Shown here one piece after another: positions 1 through 8,526 of a stretch of 64,000 nucleotides of DNA. The translations under genes were made by a program, and so were the position numbers. Origin of the DNA: Bordetella pseudohinzii (lineage in GTDB: Bacteria; Pseudomonadota; Gammaproteobacteria; Burkholderiales; Burkholderiaceae_B); assembly GCF_000657795.2 (NCBI RefSeq), contig NZ_JHEP02000011.1, forward strand, positions 115,952-179,951. The letters are read 5' to 3'. The stretch's first letter is position 1. Every line of letters begins with the position of its first letter. Below the pieces are notes generated by a model. That model was not told the DNA's origin, did no database searches, and saw nothing but the letters and a program-made list of their open reading frames with translations.

Positions 1-1426
1 GATAGTCTTCGATGCCGTACTTGGAGCCTTCGCGGCCCAGGCCGGATTGCTTGACGCCGCCGAAGGGACCGACTTCGTTGGAGATCAGGCCGGTGTTGAT
101 GCCGACGATGCCGTATTCCAGCGCCTCGGAGACGCGCCAGATGCGGGCGTAGTCGCGCGTGAAGAAATAGGCGGCCAGGCCGAAGATGGTGTCATTGGCA
201 TGCGTGATGACTTCCGCTTCGGTCTCGAACTTGAACAGCGGCGCCACCGGGCCGAAGGTCTCTTCCGAGGCGAAGAGCATGGATTGCGTCACGTCGCGCA
301 CCACGGTCGGCTCGAAGAAGTTGCCGCCCAGGGCATGCGTCTTGCCGCCGGCCACGACCTTGGCGCCCTTGCCCACGGCGTCCTCGATGTGTTCCTTGAC
401 CTTGGCCACGGCCGCATCGTCGATCAGCGGACCCTGGGTCACGCCTTGCTCGAAACCGTCGCCGACCTTCATGGCCTGGACCTTGGCGATCAGGCGCTTG
501 GCGACTTCTTCGTAGACGCCGGCCTGGATGTAGATGCGGTTGGCGCAGACGCAGGTCTGGCCGGCATTGCGGTACTTCGAGGCCAGGATGCCGTCGACGG
601 CGCGGTCCAGGTCGGCGTCGTCGAACACGATGAAGGGCGCATTGCCGCCCAGTTCGAGCGACAGCTTCTTGATGGTGGGGGCGCATTGCTCCATCAGGGT
701 GCGGCCCACTTCGGTCGAGCCCGTGAAACTGAGCTTGCGCACGACATCGCTTTCGCACAGGGCCGCGCCGATCTCGCGCGAGCTGCCGGTGATCACATGG
801 AACACGCCTGCCGGCACGCCGGCCTCTTCGGCCAGCACGGCCAGGGCCAGGGCGGTCAGCGGGGTCTGCTGGGCGGGCTTGACCACCATGGGGCAGCCGG
901 CGGCCAGGGCCGGGCCGACCTTGCGGGTGATCATCGCGGCCGGGAAGTTCCAGGGCGTGATCGCGGCGGTCACGCCGATGGGCTGCTTCAGGACCATGAT
1001 GCGCTGGCCGGCCTTGGGGCTTTGCAGCACATCGCCGTCCACGCGCTTGGCTTCCTCGCCGAACCACTCCAGGAAGGAGGCGGCATAGGCGATTTCGCCA
1101 GCGGCTTCGGGCAGGGGCTTGCCTTGCTCGGAGGTCATGATGGTCGCCAGATCCTGCTGGTGCTGCATCATGAGGTTGGCCCACTTCAGCAGGATGGCGC
1201 CGCGCTCCTTGCCGGTCTTGGCGGCCCAGGCCGGCAGCGCCTTCTCGGCGCTGGCGATGGCGGCCTCGGTTTCCTTGCGGCCCAGCTTGGGCACGGAGAC
1301 GATGGTCTTGCCGGTGGCGGGATTGTCGACGGGAATGCTGGCCCCGGAGGCGGCCACCCACTTGCCATCGATGAAGCAGGCGTCGCGCAACAGGTCGGGA
1401 CGGCTCAGGGTCTTGGTCAAGGACAT
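1..1426 (-). CDS. gabD: NAD(P)-dependent succinate-semialdehyde dehydrogenase, 3' end cut by window
   Basis: Oxidises succinate semialdehyde to succinate, the second step of GABA breakdown. About 475 codons are present and the frame runs off the left edge close to the expected C-terminus (family about 485 residues). The aldehyde dehydrogenase fold is clear: the PWNFP cofactor-binding motif near residue 158, the general base Glu258 in LELGG and the catalytic Cys292 in GQTC. The ATG at 1426 is preceded by AAGGAAAT. It lies 70 bp downstream of gabT on the same strand, so the two are probably co-transcribed, with a strong stem-loop between them. A glutarate-semialdehyde dehydrogenase role cannot be excluded from sequence alone. 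Confidence 0.93.
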   Translation of the reverse strand, partial: MSLTKTLSRPDLLRDACFIDGKWVAASGASIPVDNPATGKTIVSVPKLGRKETEAAIASAEKALPAWAAKTGKERGAILLKWANLMMQHQQDLATIMTSEQGKPLPEAAGEIAYAASFLEWFGEEAKRVDGDVLQSPKAGQRIMVLKQPIGVTAAITPWNFPAAMITRKVGPALAAGCPMVVKPAQQTPLTALALAVLAEEAGVPAGVFHVITGSSREIGAALCESDVVRKLSFTGSTEVGRTLMEQCAPTIKKLSLELGGNAPFIVFDDADLDRAVDGILASKYRNAGQTCVCANRIYIQAGVYEEVAKRLIAKVQAMKVGDGFEQGVTQGPLIDDAAVAKVKEHIEDAVGKGAKVVAGGKTHALGGNFFEPTVVRDVTQSMLFASEETFGPVAPLFKFETEAEVITHANDTIFGLAAYFFTRDYARIWRVSEALEYGIVGINTGLISNEVGPFGGVKQSGLGREGSKYGIEDY

Positions 1427-1447
1427 GAATATTTCCTTCTGAATGGA

Positions 1448-1479
1448 CACGCGCGGGATGGTGTTCCATCCCGCGCGTG
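1448..1479. repeat. Intercistronic perfect stem-loop between gabT and gabD
   Basis: Two 14-bp arms, CACGCGCGGGATGG at 1448-1461 and its exact reverse complement at 1466-1479, are separated by a 4-nt loop. It lies 22 nt upstream of the gabD start on the transcript. No T-run follows on either strand, so it is not a standard intrinsic terminator. A role in mRNA processing, stability or partial attenuation of gabD is inferred. Confidence 0.75.
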
Positions 1480-1496
1480 GGTCAGGCAGCCAGGGT

Positions 1497-2762
1497 TCAG
1501 GCGGTCAGGGATTCGGCCAGGATATCCAGCGCGCGGTCGAACTGGGCATCCGGAATGGTCAGCGGATACAGGAAGCGCAGCACGTTGCCGTACACGCCGC
1601 AGCTCAGCAGCAGCAGACCCTTCTCGATGGCCTTTTGCTGCACGCGCTTGACGGCCTCGGCGTCCGGCTTGCCGGTGGCGGGGTCGTTCAGTTCGAGGGC
1701 GACCATGGAGCCCAGGCCGCGCACGTCGGCGATGGCCGGCGCTTTGTCGCGCAGGCTGTTCAGGCGGTCCATCAGGCGCTTGCCCAGGGCCACGGAACGC
1801 TCGCACAGCTTTTCTTCGGCGATCACGTCCAGCACGGCCAGCGACGCGGCCACGGCCAGCGGGTTGCCGGCATAGGTGCCGCCCAGGCCGCCGGCGGCCG
1901 GGCCGTCCATGACTTCGGCGCGGCCCACCACGCCGGAGATCGGCATGCCGCCGCCCAGGCTCTTGGCCATGGTGATGATGTCGGCCTGCACCGAATGGTG
2001 TTCCATGGCGAACAGCTTGCCGGTGCGGGCAAAGCCGGTCTGGACTTCATCGGCGATCAGCAGGATGCCGTGTTCGTCGCAGATCTTGCGCAGGGCGACC
2101 ATCAGTTCGGGCGGGGCGACGTTGAAGCCGCCTTCGCCTTGCACCGGTTCGAGGATGATGGCGGCCACGCGCTTCGGATCGATGTCGACCTTGAACAGCA
2201 GGTCCAGCGACTTGAGCGAGTCAGCCACCGAGATGTCTTGCGTGCTGTTGGGGAAGGGCGCGTGGTAGATATCGGCCGGCATGGCGCCGAAGGCCAGCTT
2301 GTAGGGCGCGACCTTGCCGGTCAGCGCCATGCCCAGCTGGGTGCGGCCATGGAAGGAGCCCGAGAAGGCGATCACGCCCGAGCGGCCGGTGGCCGCGCGC
2401 GCGATCTTCACGGCGTTCTCGACGGCTTCGACGCCGGTCGTGAAGAAGGCGCTCTTTTTCAGGCCGCTGATCGGGGCCAGGCTGTTGATGCGCTCGGCCA
2501 GGGCCACATAGCCCTCGTAAGGCACGATCTGGTAGGCGGTGTGGGTGAAGTTTTCCAGTTGCGCGGCCACGGCGGCCATGACCTTGGGATGGCGGTGGCC
2601 GGTGTTCAGCACGGCGATGCCGCCGGCGAAGTCAATGTATTCCTTGCCTTCGGCATCCCACAGCGTGGCGTTTTCGGCGCGCACGGCATAGAAGTCGCAC
2701 ATGACACCCACGCCACGCGGAGTGGCCAGGGCGCGACGGGTATTCAGATCACGGTTTTTCAT
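1497..2762 (-). CDS. gabT: 4-aminobutyrate aminotransferase
   Basis: PLP-dependent class III aminotransferase that moves the amino group of GABA to 2-oxoglutarate, giving succinate semialdehyde and glutamate. It is 421 residues, the normal family length. The PLP pocket is visible: GHRHP near residue 55, the pyridine-binding Asp238 in IADEVQTG and the Schiff-base Lys267 in MAKSLGGG. The ATG at 2762 (MKNRDLN) was chosen over an upstream in-frame start at 2837 because it has GAGG six bases upstream and matches where the family starts. The next gene downstream is gabD, which uses its product. The divergent MocR regulator probably controls it. A 5-aminovalerate transaminase activity is also possible. 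Confidence 0.95.
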   Translation of the reverse strand: MKNRDLNTRRALATPRGVGVMCDFYAVRAENATLWDAEGKEYIDFAGGIAVLNTGHRHPKVMAAVAAQLENFTHTAYQIVPYEGYVALAERINSLAPISGLKKSAFFTTGVEAVENAVKIARAATGRSGVIAFSGSFHGRTQLGMALTGKVAPYKLAFGAMPADIYHAPFPNSTQDISVADSLKSLDLLFKVDIDPKRVAAIILEPVQGEGGFNVAPPELMVALRKICDEHGILLIADEVQTGFARTGKLFAMEHHSVQADIITMAKSLGGGMPISGVVGRAEVMDGPAAGGLGGTYAGNPLAVAASLAVLDVIAEEKLCERSVALGKRLMDRLNSLRDKAPAIADVRGLGSMVALELNDPATGKPDAEAVKRVQQKAIEKGLLLLSCGVYGNVLRFLYPLTIPDAQFDRALDILAESLTA

Positions 2763-2870
2763 CAGAGCCTCAAATTGGCAATAGGCAGCCGCTGCGCGGC
2801 GAAAGACTGGCCTGCCGGTCATGGCCGGCGGCGTCACCTTGATACTTTAATGCTAAGATGGCCCCATTCG

Positions 2871-2902
2871 TAGGAACCACTTTTGCAAATCAGGTAGAAC
2901 CA
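2871..2902. promoter_or_regulatory. Direct repeat in the gabT/MocR-regulator intergenic region, candidate operator
   Basis: TAGGAACCA (2871-2879) and TAGAACCA (2895-2902) form a direct repeat whose AACCA cores are 23 bp apart, about two helical turns. On the other strand they read TGGTTCCTA and TGGTTCTA, similar to direct-repeat sites described for MocR-type regulators. The second copy abuts the TTG start and overlaps the ribosome-binding region of the regulator gene, which suggests autoregulation. Binding is inferred. Confidence 0.55.
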
Positions 2903-2903
2903 A

Positions 2904-4406
2904 TTGAGGTCCATCGTCGGTGACTTGCTGCTGCTGCGCTTGGGTGACGCTTCCGACGGTCCCATGAATCAGCGTTTGTACCGCGCGATCCGGGAGGCCA
3001 TCCTGGACGGCACGCTGCCGGGCGATACGCGCCTGCCGGCCACGCGGGACCTGGCGGCCGAGCTGGGCATTGCCCGCAATACCGTTGTTCATGTATACGC
3101 CCAGTTGCAGGCCGAGGGCTATACCCGCAGCCGGCAGGGCAATGGGACTTTTGTAACGGCAAGTGTGCCCGATGCCTACCTGGCCACCGGGCGCTCGCGG
3201 CGCCACCAGGGCAGCGGGCCTTCCGGCCCCGTGCTGTCCGAGCGCGGCGCCCATATCGTGGACCGGGTCTCGGCCTCGCCCTACCAATGGGGCGCTTTCA
3301 TGCCCGGCGTGCCCGATGTCACCGAATTCCCGCACCGCAAGTTCGGGCGTATTTTCAGCGCCCTGTGGCGCAAGCCGGCGCCCGAGCTGCTGACCTATTC
3401 CTATGGCGGCGGGCTGCCGGCCCTGCGCGAAGTGCTGGCCGAGCACCTGGGCCTGACCCGTTCGGTCGATTGCGACCCCGAGCAGATCATCATCACCGAG
3501 GGATCGCACCAGGCCATCGACCTGGCCACCCGCATGCTGGGCGCAAGCGGCGACATCGCCTGGATCGAGAACCCGGGCTATTGGGGCGCGCGCACGGTGC
3601 TCAGGGCCAATGGCGTGCGCATCGAGCCGCAGCCGGTCGACGAGGAGGGCATGCTGCTGCCCTCCGCGGCCGAGGCCATCAGCACGCCGCCGAAGTTCAT
3701 TTTCGTAACGCCTTCGCATCAGTACCCGCTGGGCACGGTGATGTCGCTGGCCCGGCGGCGCCAGCTGCTGGCGCTGGCGCGCCGCTGGGGCAGCTGGATC
3801 ATCGAGGATGACTACGACAGCGAGTTCCGTTTTTCGGGGCGGCCGATTTCTTCGCTGCAGGGGCTGGAGCCCGATGCGCCCGTCATCTACCTGGGCACGT
3901 TCAGCAAGACGCTTTATCCGGGCCTGCGCGTGGGCTATCTGGTGCTGCCCAAGCATCTCGCGGCCGCCTTCCAGGCCGGGCATGCCGAGCTCTACCGCGA
4001 GGGCCATTTGATGACGCACGCGGCCCTGGCGGCCTTTATTTCCGAGGGCCATTACGCGGCCCACATCCGCCGCATGCGCATGCTCTATGGCAAGCGCCGC
4101 GCCATCCTGGTCAACCTCATCGAGCGGCGCCTGGGCCCGCAATGGCTGCACCGGGATTCCAGCGAAGCGGGGCTGCATCTCATCCTCAACCTGCCCGAGG
4201 ACCTCGACGACAACGCCGTGGTCGATGTCGCGCGGGCCCGCGGCGTGCTCACCCGCCCGCTTTCGCGCTATTACGCCGGCCCCGAGCCGGCCCGCCACGG
4301 CCTCTTGCTGGGTTATGCCTGCGTCCCGGAAAGCCAGATCGCGCGCAAGTTTGAAATCCTGCTCGACAGCCTGAACGAAGTGGCCCGCCGCGGCGAGCGC
4401 GCCTAG
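2904..4406 (+). CDS. MocR/GabR-type transcriptional regulator with aminotransferase domain
   Basis: 500 residues: an N-terminal GntR winged helix (about residues 10-80, with LPATRDLAAELGIARNTV as the recognition region), then a type I aminotransferase-like domain. The latter includes DDYDSEFRF and the PLP lysine in TFSKTLYPGLRVG. Family members sense PLP or a PLP-amino acid adduct and usually control a neighbouring aminotransferase or PLP gene. It is transcribed divergently from gabT-gabD, so control of GABA use is the obvious reading; PdxR-like control is the alternative. The start is a TTG at 2904 with AGGTAG upstream; no ATG fits the expected N-terminus. The stop overlaps the stop of the convergent DUF72 gene. 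Confidence 0.9.
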   Translation: MRSIVGDLLLLRLGDASDGPMNQRLYRAIREAILDGTLPGDTRLPATRDLAAELGIARNTVVHVYAQLQAEGYTRSRQGNGTFVTASVPDAYLATGRSRRHQGSGPSGPVLSERGAHIVDRVSASPYQWGAFMPGVPDVTEFPHRKFGRIFSALWRKPAPELLTYSYGGGLPALREVLAEHLGLTRSVDCDPEQIIITEGSHQAIDLATRMLGASGDIAWIENPGYWGARTVLRANGVRIEPQPVDEEGMLLPSAAEAISTPPKFIFVTPSHQYPLGTVMSLARRRQLLALARRWGSWIIEDDYDSEFRFSGRPISSLQGLEPDAPVIYLGTFSKTLYPGLRVGYLVLPKHLAAAFQAGHAELYREGHLMTHAALAAFISEGHYAAHIRRMRMLYGKRRAILVNLIERRLGPQWLHRDSSEAGLHLILNLPEDLDDNAVVDVARARGVLTRPLSRYYAGPEPARHGLLLGYACVPESQIARKFEILLDSLNEVARRGERA

Positions 4407-5302
4407 GTCCGCATCGCCACCGCGCGCAGCAGGCCCTGGGCATTGCGCACACCCTGGTCCTGGTAGTTGGTGTTCAGGATCACATGCGTCTGCCGCGCCG
4501 CAAGCTGCTGGATGCGCTGCGCCAGGTCGGCCAGCTCCGCGTCGTTGTACTCATACTGGAAGCGCGACGAGGAGGCCTGGCCGCGGCTGTTCCAGGCCTG
4601 GCGGTTGCGTCCGTGTAGGCGCACCAGCGCCAGGTCGTCGCGCGTGGTCCGCCAGACCGCCGGCACGGTGTTGGCAACCCCCTGCGGCGCATCGACCACG
4701 GTATGCACCAGGGCGCGCTCGCGCAGCCGGGCCAGGGTGGCGTGGGCGGCGGACGCATCGCGCAGCCAGCTCTCGTGGCGGAACTCCACCGAGGCATCGA
4801 GCTCTTCGAGATGGCGGGCGCAATCGTCCAGGCGGGCGGCGCCCCGCGCGTCGTTGCGCACCCAGGGCGGAAACTGGCAGTGCACCAGGCCCAGCTTGCC
4901 AGCCGCGCGCAGCGGCTCCAGGGCCAGCAAGAAGCGCCGCCAGAGTTCGTCGCGCCAGGCGGCCGGCAGCTGGTTGTCGAAACAGGGGCGGGGGTCTTCG
5001 GCCTGCCAGCCGAGATCGCGCAGCAGGTCGGCGGGCAAGGCGCGCAAGGGCGTCTGGTGCCCCGTGAAAAGCCGGAAGGCCTTGATATCGAAGACGAAGC
5101 CCTCGGGCGTGCGCTGGGCCCAGGCATGGGTGGCCTCGGGGGCGGGCAGGCCGTAATAGGGCGAGTCCGCCTCGACCACCGGGAAGCGGGCGGCATAGAA
5201 ACGCAGGCGGGCGGCCGCATCGCTGGCTTCGGGCGGATAGAAGCGCCCGCAGGCCAGCAAGGTGGGGTCGGTCCAGGAGGCAGTGCCGATAAGCAGGCTC
5301 AT
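4403..5302 (-). CDS. DUF72 family protein
   Basis: 299 residues, typical for DUF72 (YecE-like), a TIM-barrel family of unknown biochemical role. Recognisable family signatures are the N-terminal IGTASWTDP, the ARFPVVEADSPYYGLP strand, FDIKAFRLFTGH, and the acidic/aromatic pocket EFRHESW in the middle. The ATG at 5302 (MSLLIGT) is used because it begins directly with the first beta strand of the family; a longer reading frame upstream is an artefact of GC-rich DNA. It is divergent from a UvrD-type helicase, and a perfect LexA box lies 41 bp upstream of this start, so SOS control is possible. Function is unknown. Confidence 0.88.
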   Translation of the reverse strand: MSLLIGTASWTDPTLLACGRFYPPEASDAAARLRFYAARFPVVEADSPYYGLPAPEATHAWAQRTPEGFVFDIKAFRLFTGHQTPLRALPADLLRDLGWQAEDPRPCFDNQLPAAWRDELWRRFLLALEPLRAAGKLGLVHCQFPPWVRNDARGAARLDDCARHLEELDASVEFRHESWLRDASAAHATLARLRERALVHTVVDAPQGVANTVPAVWRTTRDDLALVRLHGRNRQAWNSRGQASSSRFQYEYNDAELADLAQRIQQLAARQTHVILNTNYQDQGVRNAQGLLRAVAMRT

Positions 5303-5343
5303 ACAGGGCGCGCGCCAGGCGCGCGGTCGGAACGCGGTATAGT

Positions 5344-5359
5344 CTGTATAAATATACAG
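5344..5359. promoter_or_regulatory. LexA binding site (SOS box)
   Basis: The 16-mer CTGTATAAATATACAG fits the CTGT-N8-ACAG LexA consensus exactly, with an AT-only centre. It ends 9 bp before the ATG of the helicase gene and lies 41 bp upstream of the DUF72 start, so a bound repressor would cover the helicase promoter and could also affect the divergent gene. Confidence 0.88.
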
Positions 5360-5368
5360 TGTATTGCC

Positions 5369-7444
5369 ATGACGAAACCGACCGCCGAGGCCAGCGATCC
5401 GCTGGACGAACTCAACCCTCAGCAGCGCGAAGCCGCCACCTATGGCGTGACGCCCGGCGCGGCGCCCGCGTCCGCGCTCCTGGTGATCGCCGGGGCGGGC
5501 TCGGGCAAGACCAGCACCCTGGCGCATCGCGTGGCGCATTTGATCCGCCATGGCGCCGATCCCCAGCGCTTGCTGCTGCTGACGTTTTCGCGCCGCGCGG
5601 CCCAGGAAATGGACCGCCGGGTGGCGGGCGTGCTGCGCCGGGTCATGAAGCTGGATGGCGCCGCGCCCTCCCTGCCCTGGGCGGGCACCTTCCACAGCAT
5701 TGGCGCGCGCCTGCTGCGCGACTGCGCCACGCGCATCGGCCTGTCCGAAGCCTTCACGGTTCATGACCGCGGCGATGCCGAAGACCTCATGGGCATGCTG
5801 CGCCATGAGCTGGGCCTGACGGCCACGCAGAACCGCTTCCCGCTCAAGGGCACTTGCCTGTCGATCTATTCGCGCGTGATCAACAGCCAGGAGCCCTTGG
5901 GCGATGTGCTGGCGCGCGCTTTCCCCTGGTGCGCCCAATGGGAGGACGAGCTCAAGCGTCTGTTCCAGGCCTATATGCGGGCCAAGCAGGATCAGCAGAT
6001 CCTGGACTACGACGACCTGCTGCTTTATTGGGCCGAAATGATGGCCGACCCCGGCATCGCGCGCGATGTGTCGGCGCGCTTTGACCATGTGCTGGTCGAC
6101 GAATACCAGGACACCAATCGCCTGCAGGCCAGCATCCTGCTGTCCATGAAGCCCGATGGCCGCGGCCTGACCGTCGTGGGCGATGATGCCCAGTCCATCT
6201 ATGCCTTTCGCGCCGCCACCGTGCGCAACATCCTGGATTTTCCGGGTCAGTTCGGCGCCCACGTCATTGCGCTGGAGCGCAATTACCGCAGCACGCAGCC
6301 CATACTGGATGCGTCCAATGCCGTGATCGCCGAAGCGCCCGAGCGCTACGCCAAGGCGCTGTGGACGGACCGCGCCAGCGCGCAGAAGCCCGAGCTGGTC
6401 AACGTCAGCGACGAAGCCGGCCAGGCGCGCTGGGTGGCCGACCAGGTCCTGGCACGGCGCGAGGAGGGCACGCGCCTGATCGCGCAAGCCGCGCTGTTTC
6501 GCGCCGCCAGCCACAGCGCCGCGCTTGAACTGGAGCTGACGCGGCGCAATATTCCCTTCGTGAAATTCGGCGGCCTGCGTTTTCTGGAGGCCGCGCATGT
6601 CAAGGACCTGCTGTCGCTGCTGCGCTGGGCCGAGAACCCCCGTTCGCGCATGGCGGGATTTCGCGTGGCCCAGTTGTTGCCCGGCATCGGGCCGGCCACG
6701 GCGGGCAAGCTCATGGACGCCATGGCCGAAGCCGCCGATCCCCTGGCCTGTCTGGCCGCCTTCAAGCCCGGCGCGGGCCCGCAATGGGACGGGCTGGTGG
6801 CCGTTTTCGCGGCGCTGCGCGGGCGGCAGTCGGGCTGGCCGGCGGACATCGACCTCGCCCTGGCCTGGTATGCGCCGCTGCTGGAGCATCTGTATGACGA
6901 TGCGCGCGTGCGCCGCGCCGACCTCGAACAGCTGGCGCGGCTGGCGGCGGGCTATCCCACGCGCGAACGCTTCCTGACCGAACTGACGCTGGATCCGCCC
7001 TCGGCCACCAGCGACGAGTCCGGCAAGCCGCTGCTGGACGAGGACTACATGATTCTATCGACCATCCATTCGGCCAAGGGCCAGGAATGGAAGGCGGTAT
7101 ACATCCTCAATGCCGTGGATGGCTGCATCCCATCCGACATGGCGACCGACAGCGGCGAAGAAATCGAAGAAGAGCGCCGCCTGCTCTACGTGGCCATGAC
7201 GCGCGCCCGCGAACGCTTGCAGATCCTCGTGCCCCAGCGCTTTTATGTGCATCAGCAAAGCGGCCTGGGCGACCGCCATGTCTATGCCGCGCGCACGCGC
7301 TTCCTGCCCGACAGCATGATGCCGCTGTTCGAGCATCTGCCCAAGCCGCCGGCGCTGCCTTTCGGGCGCGGCGAGGGCCCGCAGGGGGCCGCGGGCGCCC
7401 CGGTGATCGACGTCGGCCAGCGGCTACGCAAGCTGTTCTCCTGA
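5369..7444 (+). CDS. UvrD/Rep-type superfamily 1 ATP-dependent DNA helicase
   Basis: 691 residues. Helicase motifs in order: Q-motif LNPQQREAA near residue 15, Walker A GAGSGKT (42-48), Walker B DEYQDTN near 244, motif III VVGDDAQSIYAFR, motif IV ALERNYRS, motif V STIHSAKGQEW and motif VI VAMTRARERL near 607. It should translocate 3'-5' on single-stranded DNA and act in repair or replication restart. It is close in length to Rep and shorter at the C-terminus than typical UvrD. The ATG at 5369 directly follows a perfect LexA box, so it should be damage-inducible. An in-frame extension upstream to 4703 overlaps the DUF72 gene and is not real. Confidence 0.93.
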   Translation: MTKPTAEASDPLDELNPQQREAATYGVTPGAAPASALLVIAGAGSGKTSTLAHRVAHLIRHGADPQRLLLLTFSRRAAQEMDRRVAGVLRRVMKLDGAAPSLPWAGTFHSIGARLLRDCATRIGLSEAFTVHDRGDAEDLMGMLRHELGLTATQNRFPLKGTCLSIYSRVINSQEPLGDVLARAFPWCAQWEDELKRLFQAYMRAKQDQQILDYDDLLLYWAEMMADPGIARDVSARFDHVLVDEYQDTNRLQASILLSMKPDGRGLTVVGDDAQSIYAFRAATVRNILDFPGQFGAHVIALERNYRSTQPILDASNAVIAEAPERYAKALWTDRASAQKPELVNVSDEAGQARWVADQVLARREEGTRLIAQAALFRAASHSAALELELTRRNIPFVKFGGLRFLEAAHVKDLLSLLRWAENPRSRMAGFRVAQLLPGIGPATAGKLMDAMAEAADPLACLAAFKPGAGPQWDGLVAVFAALRGRQSGWPADIDLALAWYAPLLEHLYDDARVRRADLEQLARLAAGYPTRERFLTELTLDPPSATSDESGKPLLDEDYMILSTIHSAKGQEWKAVYILNAVDGCIPSDMATDSGEEIEEERRLLYVAMTRARERLQILVPQRFYVHQQSGLGDRHVYAARTRFLPDSMMPLFEHLPKPPALPFGRGEGPQGAAGAPVIDVGQRLRKLFS

Positions 7445-7497
7445 GCTATCATGCCCGATGGCTGGCCGTTGCCCGCCGTCGGTCCAAGGGGGAGATC

Positions 7498-8502
7498 ATG
7501 GTTCCGGATTCCGCGGCGGCCGAGCCGCCAGTCAGCCAGGTCGTGGCGTCGGTGGCCTATGTGGACGGCCGGCGCGCGCGCGAAGTGCCCATCGCCGAGG
7601 TGGGCGATTATGTCGGCGGCCAGAAGGGCATGCTCTGGATAGGCTTGCGCAACCCCAGCCCCGAGTGCATCGCCCAGGTCGTCGACGCCCTGGGCGCCTG
7701 CGACAAGAACCGCGAAGAAATGCTGGAGGCGCACCGCCGGCCCAAGATCATCGATTACGGCAACATGGTGCTCATCGTGGCCATCACGGTCGAGGTCGAG
7801 GGCGGCCGCCCCGTCTTCGGCGAAACCCAGTACCTGATCGGCGAGGGCTTCCTGGTCACGGTGCGCCGCGGCGCGGCGGCCACGCATAGCAGCCTGCGCG
7901 AGCGCCTGGAGGCCTCGCCCGAACTGCTCAAGCGCGGCAGCGACTATGTGGCCTCCGAACTGCTCGACCTGCTGGTGGACCGCTATGCGGCGGCGGCCGG
8001 CCAGCTTGAAAACGTGGTCGAGCACGCCGAACAAAAGCTGCTTATCCGCGGCGCCAAGGACTCCGATATCCGCAAGCTGTACCGCCAGCGCCGCGATCTG
8101 CTGCGCATCCATAATGCGATCGCGCCCATGGCCGAGATCTGCCGGCGCCTGGCGCGGGTGGAAATGTCGGCCGTCGACGAGCATGCGCGGCCGTATTTCG
8201 CCGAAGTGGCCGACCGCGTGATCCGCGTCGATGAACTCATCAGCGCCCTGCGCGAGGCCCTGGCCTTCGCCTTCGAAGCCAGCCTCATGATAGGGCAGGG
8301 CCAGCAGAACGACACCACGCGCAAGCTGGCCTCCTGGGCCGCCATCCTGGCGGTGCCGACCGCCGTGGCCGGCATCTATGGCATGAATTTCGAGTACATG
8401 CCGGAACTCAAGAGCCACTGGGGCTATCCCATCACCCTGAGCGTGATCGCCGCGATCTGCGCCGTGCTGTATTGGCGTTTCCGGAAGTCCGGCTGGCTCT
8501 GA
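7498..8502 (+). CDS. corA: CorA-family divalent metal ion channel
   Basis: 334 residues, the usual CorA length. A large cytoplasmic alpha/beta funnel domain and long helix precede two C-terminal membrane segments, about residues 275-297 and 305-327. The pore signature YGMNF lies at about residue 295, followed by the MPELKSHWGYP loop, which is the CorA form of the loop rather than the ZntB form. It is expected in the inner membrane, moving Mg2+, Co2+ or Ni2+ along the electrochemical gradient. The ATG at 7498 has a strong AAGGGGGAG upstream. It stands alone between the helicase and nuclease genes on the same strand. Ion selectivity cannot be read from sequence. Confidence 0.9.
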   Translation: MVPDSAAAEPPVSQVVASVAYVDGRRAREVPIAEVGDYVGGQKGMLWIGLRNPSPECIAQVVDALGACDKNREEMLEAHRRPKIIDYGNMVLIVAITVEVEGGRPVFGETQYLIGEGFLVTVRRGAAATHSSLRERLEASPELLKRGSDYVASELLDLLVDRYAAAAGQLENVVEHAEQKLLIRGAKDSDIRKLYRQRRDLLRIHNAIAPMAEICRRLARVEMSAVDEHARPYFAEVADRVIRVDELISALREALAFAFEASLMIGQGQQNDTTRKLASWAAILAVPTAVAGIYGMNFEYMPELKSHWGYPITLSVIAAICAVLYWRFRKSGWL

Positions 8503-8526
8503 GCCGGCCCATCCTGCGAGGTTGTC

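Noticed and set aside
4703..5368. N-terminal extension of the helicase to 4703
   Set aside because: It overlaps the DUF72 gene on the other strand, lacks family similarity and would put the LexA box inside the coding region.
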